From: Dyadobacter koreensis
Lineage (GTDB): Bacteria; Bacteroidota; Bacteroidia; Cytophagales; Spirosomataceae
DNA: 64,000 bases
Reading direction: 5' to 3'
NCBI RefSeq assembly: GCF_900108855.1
Contig: NZ_FNXY01000005.1
Location: 34,681-98,680, forward strand
Below, in pieces: positions 8,418-16,948 of this stretch. The position numbers were made by a program, and so were the translations under genes. The notes beneath the pieces are model-generated. The model was given only the letters and a program-made list of their open reading frames with translations, had not been told where the DNA came from and ran no database searches. Every line of letters starts with the position of its first letter. Positions within the stretch are counted from its first letter, which is position 1.

Positions 8418-9392
8418 TCAGTGACTGGATTGACGGAACTTGTAAGGCAGTAATGCAACAAAACTATATGCGCTCATGATCCATTTCGGCAAAATATAGG
8501 CGCGGGTAATCTCTTTACATTCCCTAAGATCCGCTTTTTTCATTACTAAATAGTTGGCGGCAAGTATAGCTCTCTTAAAATAGCTTTTTGATAATTGCCG
8601 GGCATCCAGCATCATCCGGTAATATCTGGCAATATTCAATCGAAGCGACTTATCAAACTGATGATTCGTTTCCTCGTTAATTCCCTCATACATCATAATG
8701 CGGTTTTGCAAAAAACGCTCATCCCGGTAGTGATCTTTAAAACTTGCTCCACCCTTATTTTTCCGATAAACCGACATCATCTCAGGAATGTAGCCGATTG
8801 GGCCATGTTTTGCCAGAATGACGTAACGCGGAATATCGCCGCTTGTCGATTTTAAAAACCAATCAGGATAATACATTACATGGTTTTTAAACATCACGGC
8901 CGAAGTGGCCATAAACCAGATCTCATCTTCCCCGATCAAATCCTCCACCTCGATCTTCATTTTCTGATCCGGATGATTTACTTCAACAGACGGCGAACCA
9001 TCCTCAAAAGTAATCAGGGCGTTATGAAAGCAGGCAGAATAGTCCGGATGGGAATCCATGAAATCAACCTGTTTTTGAAGTTTCAGCGGGTTCGTCCAGT
9101 AATCGTCGCCATCCAGCGGGGCAATGTATTGCCCCTGAGCCAGTTTAAGCGTCTCAATTGTATTAAAAAGGCCGTTTTGCCCCAAGTTTTTGGAATGCAA
9201 AACGGCTTTAACTTTACCAGGATACCGGTTTTGATAGTCAAGTATAATATCTCTTGCACCATCCGTAGAGAAATCGTCGCCTACAAGTATTTCGTAATCA
9301 AAATTTGTTGTTTGATTCAAAGCACTTTCAATCGTTTTACCAATAAAAGCGGCTTGGTTGAACGTAAGTATAACGACACTTACTTTAATCAT
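8418..9392 (-). CDS. family 2 glycosyltransferase
   Basis: This 324-residue GT2 protein opens with MIKVSVVILTFNQAAFIGKT, then VGDDFSTDGARDIILDYQN and LDGDDYWTNPLKLQKQVDFM. The last motif is nearly identical to that of the downstream paralogue, so the pair probably arose by tandem duplication. MSVYRKNKGGASFKDHY matches the MGVYRKHSAG segment of the neighbour. The C-terminus is about 50 residues longer and more basic, ending in a hydrophobic stretch near residues 305-318 that may lie on the membrane. It is the middle gene of the minus-strand glycan cluster. The substrate cannot be read from the sequence. Confidence 0.88.
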   Translation of the reverse strand: MIKVSVVILTFNQAAFIGKTIESALNQTTNFDYEILVGDDFSTDGARDIILDYQNRYPGKVKAVLHSKNLGQNGLFNTIETLKLAQGQYIAPLDGDDYWTNPLKLQKQVDFMDSHPDYSACFHNALITFEDGSPSVEVNHPDQKMKIEVEDLIGEDEIWFMATSAVMFKNHVMYYPDWFLKSTSGDIPRYVILAKHGPIGYIPEMMSVYRKNKGGASFKDHYRDERFLQNRIMMYEGINEETNHQFDKSLRLNIARYYRMMLDARQLSKSYFKRAILAANYLVMKKADLRECKEITRAYILPKWIMSAYSFVALLPYKFRQSSH

Positions 9393-9464
9393 AATATTTT
9401 CAATGTCAATAGATTAGCTGATATCTCTCCGGTTCTTTTCAGTATAGCCCAAGCTATAAATTTG

Positions 9465-10283
9465 TCAGCTAAATACGGTCTGCAATTGCTCTACACTCGG
9501 AAAGTTTGGTGTTACAAGCTCTTTTTCAGGTGCATAAATATACGCCATCGGGTAACCGCGTTCGATAAAAGTTGGTTCTTCCAAATTGTTATAACGCAAT
9601 TGTACTGACCAGCGGATATTATTTGTGATATTATTACCTGACTGGTGAATCAAAAATGCTGAGAAAACTAAAATATCGCCAACCTTAAATTCAGTTTGGA
9701 TAAATTCGTTGTCATTTATTCCAGCTGTGATTCCGCCCTGATAACCCGAGGTATTGGATTCTTTCAAGCCTGTTTTGTGGCTTCCCGGAATAACTTGCAA
9801 GGCGCCGATATCAGCACCTGCATCGACCATCGGGAACCAGATCACTGTGCTATCCAAAGATCCTTGTCCTGTGCGCCAATCCTGGTGAGCATCCAGTTTC
9901 CAATGCTTGCTTCCGTCTTTTGATAAAAAACGGCTGTTAAACTGCATCGCCGGGCGCGCTCCGATAATTGGATTTTCCAGGCCAACCTGTTTTAATAAAC
10001 GCTCGATTTGCGGATCAACACCAAGCCGATGAAGAGAAAAAGAATGCTGAACCGTTTTTCCGGTATTGACAAATGCGTTGAAGTCCTTTTCAAAAAATTC
10101 AAACATCGCATTTTCAAATGCATCTTTGTCGTCGATGTCTACCGATTTTCCGGTTACTCTTTTGATCTGGGCTGCGAAGATTTTTCTTGCTTCCGTGTAG
10201 ATCGAATTGATTAAATCTTTATCTAAAAAATCACGCAGGATAACATATCCGTCGTTATTGAATTGCTGCTGAAGTGTGCTCAT
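9465..10283 (-). CDS. phytanoyl-CoA dioxygenase (PhyH) family protein
   Basis: A Fe(II)/2-oxoglutarate-dependent oxygenase of 272 residues. The opening QQFNNDGYVILRDFLDKDLI is typical of PhyH proteins. The iron-binding facial triad is visible as HQD in KLDAHQDWRTGQGSLDSTVI at about residue 137, and as the distal His in FSAFLIHQSGNNIT at about residue 217. A downstream Arg in NIRWSVQLRY would bind 2-oxoglutarate. PhyH proteins hydroxylate lipids and many small molecules. Its place inside a cluster of sugar transferases suggests it modifies a glycan or lipid-linked intermediate, but that is inference. Confidence 0.87.
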   Translation of the reverse strand: MSTLQQQFNNDGYVILRDFLDKDLINSIYTEARKIFAAQIKRVTGKSVDIDDKDAFENAMFEFFEKDFNAFVNTGKTVQHSFSLHRLGVDPQIERLLKQVGLENPIIGARPAMQFNSRFLSKDGSKHWKLDAHQDWRTGQGSLDSTVIWFPMVDAGADIGALQVIPGSHKTGLKESNTSGYQGGITAGINDNEFIQTEFKVGDILVFSAFLIHQSGNNITNNIRWSVQLRYNNLEEPTFIERGYPMAYIYAPEKELVTPNFPSVEQLQTVFS

Positions 10284-10471
10284 TTTTTGTTGGTTTTGCG
10301 ATTTTAAAAAAATGAAAATAGAAAAGTGAATGGTTATGTTCAGATTATTGAAAATCAGTAAACTATCTAAACATAACTATACTCAGATCCGGTTAATTAT
10401 TACCCGCAAATTTATAACTCTTTTCGAAGTCAAATTTATGACATTCGTTATTCTTTTTTATGATTGGAAAC

Positions 10472-11407
10472 TTAATCTTCCCAAACGGCATAAGCGAAGC
10501 CGGCAGCGCCGAAACCGTTACCATTATAGAGAAGATATTTTTTTCCATTATGCTCATAATAATTAGCATAATTGATCATCTGATAATCGAAATCTTCCGG
10601 ATTGTCGGATTTGCCTATCCCAACAAGATTGTCTTTTCTTTCCCAGTTTTCCCCGTCGGTCGATTCTGCATAACCTAAGCGGTAGCTCTGGTTACGATCT
10701 GTGCGATAGTCGCGGGTATGGCGGTAGGAATAGTACATTTTATAGATACCATCTTCCTTGAAAACACTTGGGCGACCAACCGCATGAAGGAAATCGTCAA
10801 AGTCAAGTGTTGGAATATCACTGATATCCCAATGAATTCCATCTTTCGAAGTAGCAGACTGTCCGCGGTAAAACGGCTCCGGATATCCATGGATATATTC
10901 GCATTTATGTCCTGAAATGTACCACATCCGCCAGGTTCCATCATCCTCGCGCATTACGGAAGGCTGAGCAGCCCAGATCGGATTTTGAATGCTGCGATCC
11001 ATAATCGGCCCTTTGAACATTTTTTCAAACGTCAGGCCACCGTCATGACTCACAGCTAATCCCATTGACAATCGGTAAGAATTGTGAGTCCTGTTCCAGC
11101 CGGTATAATAAAGCCAGATGTCTCCATTCGGCATATCTACAAACCAGGCAGGCATTGCGCCGGTTTCATCATATTCACCAGGCCCGCCCAATTCTAAAAC
11201 CTGCTTGTCGTGGATATATAAAATCTTGGATGGATCTTCGTAATCTACGTCAATGAAAGTTGGTCTTGACTGACCGCTTGCATCACGTGAAGAGAAATAA
11301 ACGCGTAAAAAATCTTTATGCTTGTAAGCAAACGGAACTTGTGCATGCGAAAGACTGTGCGGTAAACTTCCGTCAGGCTTGTAAACTACTCCCTTTTTAA
11401 CCCACAT
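10472..11407 (-). CDS. five-bladed beta-propeller glycosidase-like protein
   Basis: The 311-residue sequence has the repeating blade pattern of the GH32/GH43/GH68/GH130 superfamily: DIWLYYTGWN, GTWRMWYISGHK, GIYKMYYSYRHTRDY and KYLLYNGNGFG, each with flanking acidic residues, as well as repeated GLAVSHDGGLTFE and SATSKDGIHWD phrases. There is no signal peptide, so it appears cytoplasmic, unlike a secreted polysaccharide-degrading enzyme. Related proteins occur in bacterial surface-glycan clusters. Whether it hydrolyses, phosphorolyses or transfers sugar is not clear. The ATG at 11407 (MWVKKGVVYKPDGSLPHSLS) is preferred over upstream in-frame starts, which add unrelated residues. Confidence 0.8.
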   Translation of the reverse strand: MWVKKGVVYKPDGSLPHSLSHAQVPFAYKHKDFLRVYFSSRDASGQSRPTFIDVDYEDPSKILYIHDKQVLELGGPGEYDETGAMPAWFVDMPNGDIWLYYTGWNRTHNSYRLSMGLAVSHDGGLTFEKMFKGPIMDRSIQNPIWAAQPSVMREDDGTWRMWYISGHKCEYIHGYPEPFYRGQSATSKDGIHWDISDIPTLDFDDFLHAVGRPSVFKEDGIYKMYYSYRHTRDYRTDRNQSYRLGYAESTDGENWERKDNLVGIGKSDNPEDFDYQMINYANYYEHNGKKYLLYNGNGFGAAGFAYAVWED

Positions 11408-11492
11408 ATTTATAATTTTTTCAAAGGTTTGCCTTTCAGCAAATCGGTGCAGCAAAATTTACTGCAGATCAATGAATGAATACTATCAATTA

Positions 11493-12374
11493 TTAAGCCT
11501 CAGCTTTGTCGGCACGCAGGCGCCAGTTGTCTACGAAATCTTTTCCTGGAATTGGAAGGTCAATATCCACCTCCGGAGCTTTTGCCGTCACAGTATATTC
11601 CATTACGTAAAACGCATTTCCAAAAACGTAGTGCAATTTGAAATTTTCAACATTTGCAGGTACATCTTCGATAGGGACCTCAGCGCGGAAAAGCGGATTT
11701 GCTTTTAATAAAGTAGCGTAAGTAGGCGTATTCCGTAACCATGGAGCAACACTTTCGTCACCAACGACAACTTTTCCCCCCGGACGAACGACACGTGTCA
11801 ATTCATCAAACGCCTTTTTTCTTTCCGAGAACGTGTTGATACCACCAAAATGGAAAACAGCGTCGAATGTATCATCTGCAAAGGGAAGATAAGAACCGTT
11901 GCCAAGGAAATAATGAACATTAACATCCTCAGTAGAAAGTTTTTCCTGAGCAAGTTTAAGCATATTTGGAGACAGATCTGATAAAACAGCTGTTCCGCCC
12001 GGTTTTACTTTTTCTAAAATCAGTGCTGAATCTTTTCCGGTTCCTGCGCCAACTTCCAGCGCCTTCATGCCGGGTTTCAAATCCATCAAATCAATAAAGA
12101 ACCTGCGTGTCGCTGCTTCGTCTGAATGATTTAACGTTTCAAAAACCCACGAAACACCTTTGTCGTAACGAAGAAAAGCCTGATCGTAAAGATATTGCTC
12201 ATGAGCATCGCCTGGAAGTAACTCTTTGGGATAGAGCATATTTACGATGCCCGTGTCACCTACTTCATATATTGTACCATCTTCACTGGTAAGCGTTTTG
12301 CCGTCTTCGGCGATTGTTAATGGACTGCCGGTAAGTGGACAAACCAACGCTTTTAGAAAATCCTGATGCGTCAT
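11493..12374 (-). CDS. class I SAM-dependent methyltransferase with degenerate Trm112-like N-terminus
   Basis: The 293-residue protein has an N-terminal segment (about residues 8-55, LVCPLTGSPLTIAEDGKTL) that looks like the small Trm112 domain but keeps only one of the usual zinc-binding cysteines. The Rossmann-type methyltransferase domain follows, with motif I ALEVGAGTGKDSALIL at about 95, motif II AVLSDLSPNMLKLAQEKL, and DAVFHFGGINTF plus LTRVVRPGGKVVVGDES further on. It is the first gene of the minus-strand glycan cluster and has a -7 element upstream. The substrate is unknown; methylation of a sugar or lipid intermediate is a reasonable inference from its neighbours. Confidence 0.85.
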   Translation of the reverse strand: MTHQDFLKALVCPLTGSPLTIAEDGKTLTSEDGTIYEVGDTGIVNMLYPKELLPGDAHEQYLYDQAFLRYDKGVSWVFETLNHSDEAATRRFFIDLMDLKPGMKALEVGAGTGKDSALILEKVKPGGTAVLSDLSPNMLKLAQEKLSTEDVNVHYFLGNGSYLPFADDTFDAVFHFGGINTFSERKKAFDELTRVVRPGGKVVVGDESVAPWLRNTPTYATLLKANPLFRAEVPIEDVPANVENFKLHYVFGNAFYVMEYTVTAKAPEVDIDLPIPGKDFVDNWRLRADKAEA

Positions 12375-12404
12375 TACGTTTCTTGCTATATTAATGTGTT
12401 AAGC

Positions 12405-12412
12405 CAAAATTA
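12405..12412 (-). promoter_or_regulatory. -7 promoter element for the 6761-12374 glycan cluster
   Basis: On the minus strand TAATTTTG matches TAnnTTTG and lies about 30 bases before the ATG at 12374. No clear -33 TTTG is present at the right distance, so it may need an activator or may be fortuitous. Confidence 0.4.
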
Positions 12413-12529
12413 GTTGTTTTTCTTAGAAGTACTCATATAAGTGAAGTTCCTAATTATTAAAAGGGGGCTGATATCGACTCATTTTACGAATACTATCCGG
12501 CGCGCTTTCAGCCAGATTCTATTTATTTG

Positions 12530-12537
12530 TACCTTTG
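12530..12537 (+). promoter_or_regulatory. -7 promoter element of the M20 amidohydrolase gene
   Basis: TACCTTTG is a perfect TAnnTTTG element. A start point just after it would lie downstream of every in-frame start codon before 12603, which supports the ATG at 12603 and gives a leader of about 60 bases. The -33 element is weak. Confidence 0.5.
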
Positions 12538-12602
12538 AACCGCTTTTGTCTGACTTCACTTTGAAGCCGGCATCCCAAAATTTCAATTTTCTCTTTGTAT
12601 AT

Positions 12603-13796
12603 ATGTTTGACCTGCAAGAAAAAATAAAGTCACTCGCAAAGGACCAGGCTGCCAGTGTTGTCGCAAACCGCCGGCATTTGCATACTAATCCTGAGCTTTC
12701 TTTTGAGGAATTTAAAACTGCACAATTTGTAGCAGAAGAACTTCGTGCATTAGGACTTACGCCGCAGGAAGGAATTGCAGGAACAGGATTGGTTGCGCTG
12801 ATCGAAGGAAAAAATCCGGGAAAAAAAATTGTTGGCCTCCGCGCTGATATGGACGCGTTACCAATTGTCGAAGCTAACAATGTTCCATACAAATCGCAGG
12901 TTCCGGGGGTTATGCATGCTTGCGGACACGATGTACATACCGCTTCACTACTTGGTACTGCCAGAATTTTGACCCAGATACGGGACCAGTTTGAAGGAAC
13001 AGTAAAACTTGTTTTTCAGCCTGCAGAAGAAAAAGCACCAGGTGGCGCTTCACTGATGATTAAGGAAGGTGTGCTTGAAAATCCAAGACCTGTCAGTATG
13101 ATGGGCCAGCACGTTGCTCCGAACATTCCGGTTGGAAAAATCGGATTTCGTGAAGGAATGTACATGGCCAGTACTGACGAATTGTATGTTACCGTCATAG
13201 GGAAAGGCGGTCATGCTGCGGCTCCTGATCAACTCATTGACCCGATATTAATTGCTTCTCATATCGTTGTTGCTTTGCAGCAAATTATCAGCCGGTATCG
13301 AAAACCTTCAAATCCAGCTGTTTTGTCATTTGGCAGATTTATTGCAGATGGTGTTACAAATGTCATCCCGAACGAGGTTACATTACAGGGAACATGGCGC
13401 TGCATGGATGAACAATGGCGAGAGGAAGGTTTGCGAAAAATGAAAAAGATGGCGGAAGGTATGGCTGAGGCGATGGGCGGAAGCTGTGTGTTCGAAATTA
13501 TTAAAGGATATCCTTTCCTGAAAAATCATCCTGAATTAACCCGCCGGGTCAGAACTGCTGCAACAGCATATATGGGTGCGGAAAATGTGATCGATCTTGA
13601 TCTTTGGATGGCAGGAGAAGATTTCGCTTTTTATTCGCAGGTAGTAGATTCCTGTTTTTACAGATTGGGGACGCGCAATGAAGCCAAAGGAATTATTTCC
13701 GGCGTGCACACCCCAACCTTCGATGTCGATGAGACTTCGTTAGAAATTGCACCAGGATTAATGAGCTGGCTGGCTATTTCAGAACTTGCTTTTTAG
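12603..13796 (+). CDS. M20-family metallo-amidohydrolase (hippurate hydrolase / N-acyl amino acid amidohydrolase type)
   Basis: This 397-residue enzyme belongs to the M20D/ama/hipO group, which removes the acyl group from N-acyl amino acids or related amides with two metal ions. Metal and catalytic motifs are VGLRADMDALPI, MHACGHDVHTASLLG and KLVFQPAEEKAPGGASLM; GKGGHAAAPDQLIDPI marks the dimerisation domain, and MAGEDFAFYSQVVDSCF the C-terminal metal region. No signal peptide is present with this start. A longer frame from 12441 exists but begins before the promoter and adds 54 atypical residues. The last 23 bases overlap the convergent gene at 13774. The exact substrate is not evident. Confidence 0.92.
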   Translation: MFDLQEKIKSLAKDQAASVVANRRHLHTNPELSFEEFKTAQFVAEELRALGLTPQEGIAGTGLVALIEGKNPGKKIVGLRADMDALPIVEANNVPYKSQVPGVMHACGHDVHTASLLGTARILTQIRDQFEGTVKLVFQPAEEKAPGGASLMIKEGVLENPRPVSMMGQHVAPNIPVGKIGFREGMYMASTDELYVTVIGKGGHAAAPDQLIDPILIASHIVVALQQIISRYRKPSNPAVLSFGRFIADGVTNVIPNEVTLQGTWRCMDEQWREEGLRKMKKMAEGMAEAMGGSCVFEIIKGYPFLKNHPELTRRVRTAATAYMGAENVIDLDLWMAGEDFAFYSQVVDSCFYRLGTRNEAKGIISGVHTPTFDVDETSLEIAPGLMSWLAISELAF

Positions 13797-14526
13797 CAGG
13801 AATATACCGTTTAAAGTAACTGTTGATTTTAAGGCTGATCACACCAAAAATCGCTTCTTTAAATATTCCCGGAGACATTTTGGAGGCTCCTTTTGTCCTG
13901 TCCGTAAAGATGATGGGAACCTCTACAATGTCAAATCCGAACTTCCAGGTATTGAATTTCATTTCAATCTGAAATGCATAACCGATGAATCTGATATTAT
14001 CAAGATCAATTGTTTCCAACACTCGCCGCGTATAGCAAATAAACCCGGCAGTTGGGTCCATGATCTGCATACTTGTAATCATCCGCACATAATATCCCGC
14101 AAAATAGGACATTAAAACCCGGTTGATCGGCCAGTTTACCACATTTACCCCCGTGATATACCGTGAACCAATGGCTGCGTCATGTCCCTGTTCAGCACAA
14201 GCCTGATACAAACGGATCAGATCTTCCGGTGGGTGTGAAAAGTCGGCGTCCATTTCAAAAATGTATTCGTACCCTTTTTCAAGGGCCCATTTGAAACCAT
14301 GAATGTAAGCGGTTCCTAAACCCAGCTTTCCTTTCCTTTCAACCAGATGAAGTGAGTCGCCGAATTCTTTCTGCAATTCTTTGACAGCAGCCCCTGTTTG
14401 ATCCGGAGACCCGTCATCAATAATCAGTACATCGAAAGGCTTGGAAAGGCTGAAAACCTTTCGGATAATAGCCTCAATATTTTCTATCTCGTTGTAGGTA
14501 GGGATAACTACAATACTATGGTTCAC
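13774..14526 (-). CDS. polyprenol monophosphomannose synthase-like glycosyltransferase
   Basis: A GT2 enzyme of 250 residues, close to the dolichol-phosphate mannose synthase (DPM1) family. It opens with SIVVIPTYNEIENIEAIIRK, binds nucleotide through LIIDDGSPDQTGAAVKEL, and carries FEMDADFSHPPEDLIRLY with the D-x-D metal site. GSRYITGVNVVNWPINRVLM and VPIIFTDRTKGASKM are hallmarks of the polyprenol-phosphate mannose synthase subgroup. The product would be a polyprenyl-phosphate sugar used by membrane transferases such as the GT39 protein at 39511. It overlaps the convergent M20 gene by 23 bases. Confidence 0.9.
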   Translation of the reverse strand: MNHSIVVIPTYNEIENIEAIIRKVFSLSKPFDVLIIDDGSPDQTGAAVKELQKEFGDSLHLVERKGKLGLGTAYIHGFKWALEKGYEYIFEMDADFSHPPEDLIRLYQACAEQGHDAAIGSRYITGVNVVNWPINRVLMSYFAGYYVRMITSMQIMDPTAGFICYTRRVLETIDLDNIRFIGYAFQIEMKFNTWKFGFDIVEVPIIFTDRTKGASKMSPGIFKEAIFGVISLKINSYFKRYIPAKKQVLK

Positions 14527-14618
14527 TTTGTCTCTTTAATTAGGGTATGGAAATAGATTTTGCTGGTATCTATAACGAAGTTCAAAACGGAGAGTTTTAA
14601 TATAAAATTTAACTTTTT

Positions 14619-14993
14619 TTAAAGTTTGATGTCCTTTTTTTTCTCGCGTGCCTCAATCTTTTTAGCCACATTTTCATAGATACGCGACATATACTCCGGA
14701 TGTGTCATGTAGTAATTATAACTATTCCGGTATGCTACTGTATCGACTTTGTTCTTCTCCCAGATCTGTTTTTTCAACTGATCAAATATAAGAATTGAAG
14801 AATCAAGAGATTTTAATTGTAAGCGGGTGACCCGGGATTCGGCAATATGCACGTCTGTGAGGATCGTGGCCATTTTTTCTTCGGAAAGTGTGCCCTCTGG
14901 TGGCTTTTCTTCCTTAGTGCAGCCCGCAAAAACGATTGCCATACTTCCTGCCAGTAGTAAACTGAACGAGAAATTAATAATCCGTCGCGTCAT
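14619..14993 (-). CDS. DUF4296 family lipoprotein
   Basis: The 124-residue protein has a lipoprotein signal ending in the lipobox IVFAGC, so the mature protein would start at that Cys and be anchored to a membrane. The conserved part ATILTDVHIAESRVTRLQLK, with FDQLKKQIWEKNKVDT and SYNYYMTHPEYMSRIYENV, matches the DUF4296 pattern known from Bacteroidota. Function is unknown. The ATG at 14993 is preferred to a TTG three codons upstream. It is divergent from the DUF58 gene, with a short shared upstream region. Confidence 0.82.
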   Translation of the reverse strand: MTRRIINFSFSLLLAGSMAIVFAGCTKEEKPPEGTLSEEKMATILTDVHIAESRVTRLQLKSLDSSILIFDQLKKQIWEKNKVDTVAYRNSYNYYMTHPEYMSRIYENVAKKIEAREKKKDIKL

Positions 14994-15062
14994 AATTCTC
15001 AAAATACCTATCTTTGTTTAGCTGCTCTATATTACAAAGGTGGTAATTTTTTCGGAAAACAT

Positions 15063-15953
15063 ATGTTTGAACTGTTTTTGGGGAAACTCCGAAAGTATGA
15101 AATAAGGATGCGAAAAGCGGTCACGAGTGAGCGGCATGGAAACTTTCACTCTGTCTTCAAAGGCTCCGGGCTCGAATACGATGACCTTCGGCTTTACCAG
15201 TATGGCGACGATGTGCGCGCCATTGACTGGAATACCTCGGCAAAAGGGCACGGGACTTTTATCAAGATTTTTAAGGAAGATAAAGAGCAAACTGCCTTTT
15301 TCATGCTTGACGTCAGTGCGTCACAACAGGTAGGAGAGGCCAGTAAGCTTAAGATCGATATTGCGAAAGAAATATGCGGCGTGTTGACTCTGTCGGCGAT
15401 CCAGGAAGCGAGCCGCGTTGGTCTTTTGTGCTTTTCTGACCGAAATGAACGGTATGTTCGTCCTTCTGACGGGATGAAACATGGGTATAGTGTTTTGTCC
15501 GAAATTTATAAACTCGTACCCGAATCAACCAAAACAAGTATTTCAGAAGCAATCTTGGTGGCGTTGAACGTCTTGAAGAGGCGGAGCCTGATCTTTTTGA
15601 TTTCAGATTTTATTGATTCAAACTATCAGCATAATCTCAAGGCGCTTGCTCGAAAACATGATTTAATCGTGATTCACCTTTATGATTCAAGAGAAACAAG
15701 CTTGCCGCGATTAGGGATTATTCCTCTTTATGATGCCGAAAAGCAGCGAACAACCTGGGTAAACACGTCTTCGAAACAATATCGTGATGATATGGCTAAT
15801 CGTTTTCAAAGCAGAAGTGTCGAGCTCGAAAAACTTTGTCACCAAAACCGTGCAGACTATATTTCGATAAATACACAGGAAGATTATGTTCCGGCACTTA
15901 TTCGTTTATTTAAGGTCAGGCGTTATGCAAAGAGCGGAATGACTTCTTCCTAA
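15063..15953 (+). CDS. DUF58 domain protein of the Bat/MoxR-associated type
   Basis: DUF58 proteins accompany MoxR ATPases and VWA proteins in the 'Bat' system of Bacteroidota, which is linked to envelope stress and oxygen tolerance. The 296-residue sequence shows the DUF58 signature GSGLEYDDLRLYQYGDDVRA with IDWNTSAK at about residues 35-60, then a VWA-like region (FFMLDVSASQQVGEASKLKI, LIFLISDFIDSN). No membrane segments are visible, so it is cytoplasmic. It starts a plus-strand set with the two genes that follow. A MoxR gene usually precedes it but is not present here. Confidence 0.9.
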   Translation: MFELFLGKLRKYEIRMRKAVTSERHGNFHSVFKGSGLEYDDLRLYQYGDDVRAIDWNTSAKGHGTFIKIFKEDKEQTAFFMLDVSASQQVGEASKLKIDIAKEICGVLTLSAIQEASRVGLLCFSDRNERYVRPSDGMKHGYSVLSEIYKLVPESTKTSISEAILVALNVLKRRSLIFLISDFIDSNYQHNLKALARKHDLIVIHLYDSRETSLPRLGIIPLYDAEKQRTTWVNTSSKQYRDDMANRFQSRSVELEKLCHQNRADYISINTQEDYVPALIRLFKVRRYAKSGMTSS

Positions 15954-15993
15954 GACCTGGAAATGTTTTAAACTTATTAAATGGTAAAAAAAA

Positions 15994-16947
15994 TTGTTGT
16001 CGACTGCCGGTTCTAGCGCTGATTTAAAGAAAATAGTACACCTCTTATGTTTTTTCCTGACAGGATTTTTCCTGCCAACAGAACCTGTTGCAGCTCAAAA
16101 AAATTTACCGGAAGGAAGATTTTTATCGGATAGTATCGAGATCGGTAAGCCGTTTTTTTATGCGCTAAGTTATCTGCATGCTCCCAAAACAGAAGTTTTT
16201 TTTCCGGATACAACGTTCAGCTTCTTACCTTTCGAGGTTATTTCAAAGAAAAATTTTACAACCAGAACGGACAAAAGAGGTAGTCTGGATAGCACTGTAT
16301 ATCAGCTGGTGTCATTTAATGTGTCGTTGGGACAATCTTTGAAAGTGCCCGTTTTTATTTTTAATGGCAAAGACTGCACGGCAATCCATACAATTTCAGA
16401 TACTATTTTTTTAAGAAAAGATAATTTTCAAGGCATTGCCGATACGACTTCTCTGAAGCCGGAGGTGGGGTTGCTGCCACTAAGCCACGAATTTAACTTT
16501 TCTATTTTTCTGGGCGTTTTGGCATTAACGATTGGAGCCGCAGGCAGTATTTACTGGCTTTTTGGAAGTGACATTTATAAACAATGGCAACTGATCAAAC
16601 TGCAGCGGAGGCATCTTGAATATAACCGGTCCTTTAACCGTTTACTTCGAAACGCCAAGGAAAGGGAGGATATTAAAGACGCTGAAAAGGCGATCATTGT
16701 CTGGAAGAATTATCTGGAACGACTGGAAAAAAAGCCATTTGCAACGTATACAACACGGGAAATCATGGACAATATGCCAGACGACGGGTTGGCGACTGCG
16801 CTGAAAAATATGGATGGAATTATTTACGGTCAGGTCAAATCAAAAGATATGGATAAGTCGCTTGAAGTTTTGAAGGCTGGTGCCTTGCGGCTTTATCGTA
16901 ACAAACGGAGACAGATTTTAGAGGGAGATTTAGCTCCGGAGATATAA
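15994..16947 (+). CDS. membrane-anchored protein of the Bat-type operon, unknown function
   Basis: The 317-residue frame has an N-terminal signal-like hydrophobic stretch (about residues 14-33), an extracytoplasmic beta-rich domain to about residue 165, one membrane helix at about 171-190 and a charged cytoplasmic tail. That layout resembles the BatD/DUF4381-type proteins placed between DUF58 and BatA genes. The start is odd: no ATG is in frame, and the frame begins at a TTG right after a run of eight A. An ATG at 15981 reads MVKK in another frame and would join this frame if the A run were one base shorter. Either a TTG start, slippage, or an indel is possible. Confidence 0.72.
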   Translation: MLSTAGSSADLKKIVHLLCFFLTGFFLPTEPVAAQKNLPEGRFLSDSIEIGKPFFYALSYLHAPKTEVFFPDTTFSFLPFEVISKKNFTTRTDKRGSLDSTVYQLVSFNVSLGQSLKVPVFIFNGKDCTAIHTISDTIFLRKDNFQGIADTTSLKPEVGLLPLSHEFNFSIFLGVLALTIGAAGSIYWLFGSDIYKQWQLIKLQRRHLEYNRSFNRLLRNAKEREDIKDAEKAIIVWKNYLERLEKKPFATYTTREIMDNMPDDGLATALKNMDGIIYGQVKSKDMDKSLEVLKAGALRLYRNKRRQILEGDLAPEI

Positions 16948-16948
16948 T

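Noticed and set aside
8880..9608. A long plus-strand open frame (242 codons) opposite the glycosyltransferase at 8418-9392
   Set aside because: It is antisense to a clear GT2 gene, has no recognisable domain and its composition is that of a shadow frame.
12441..12602. An N-terminal extension of the M20 amidohydrolase
   Set aside because: The extension lies before the likely promoter (12530-12537), has unrelated composition, and the family opening starts at the ATG at 12603.
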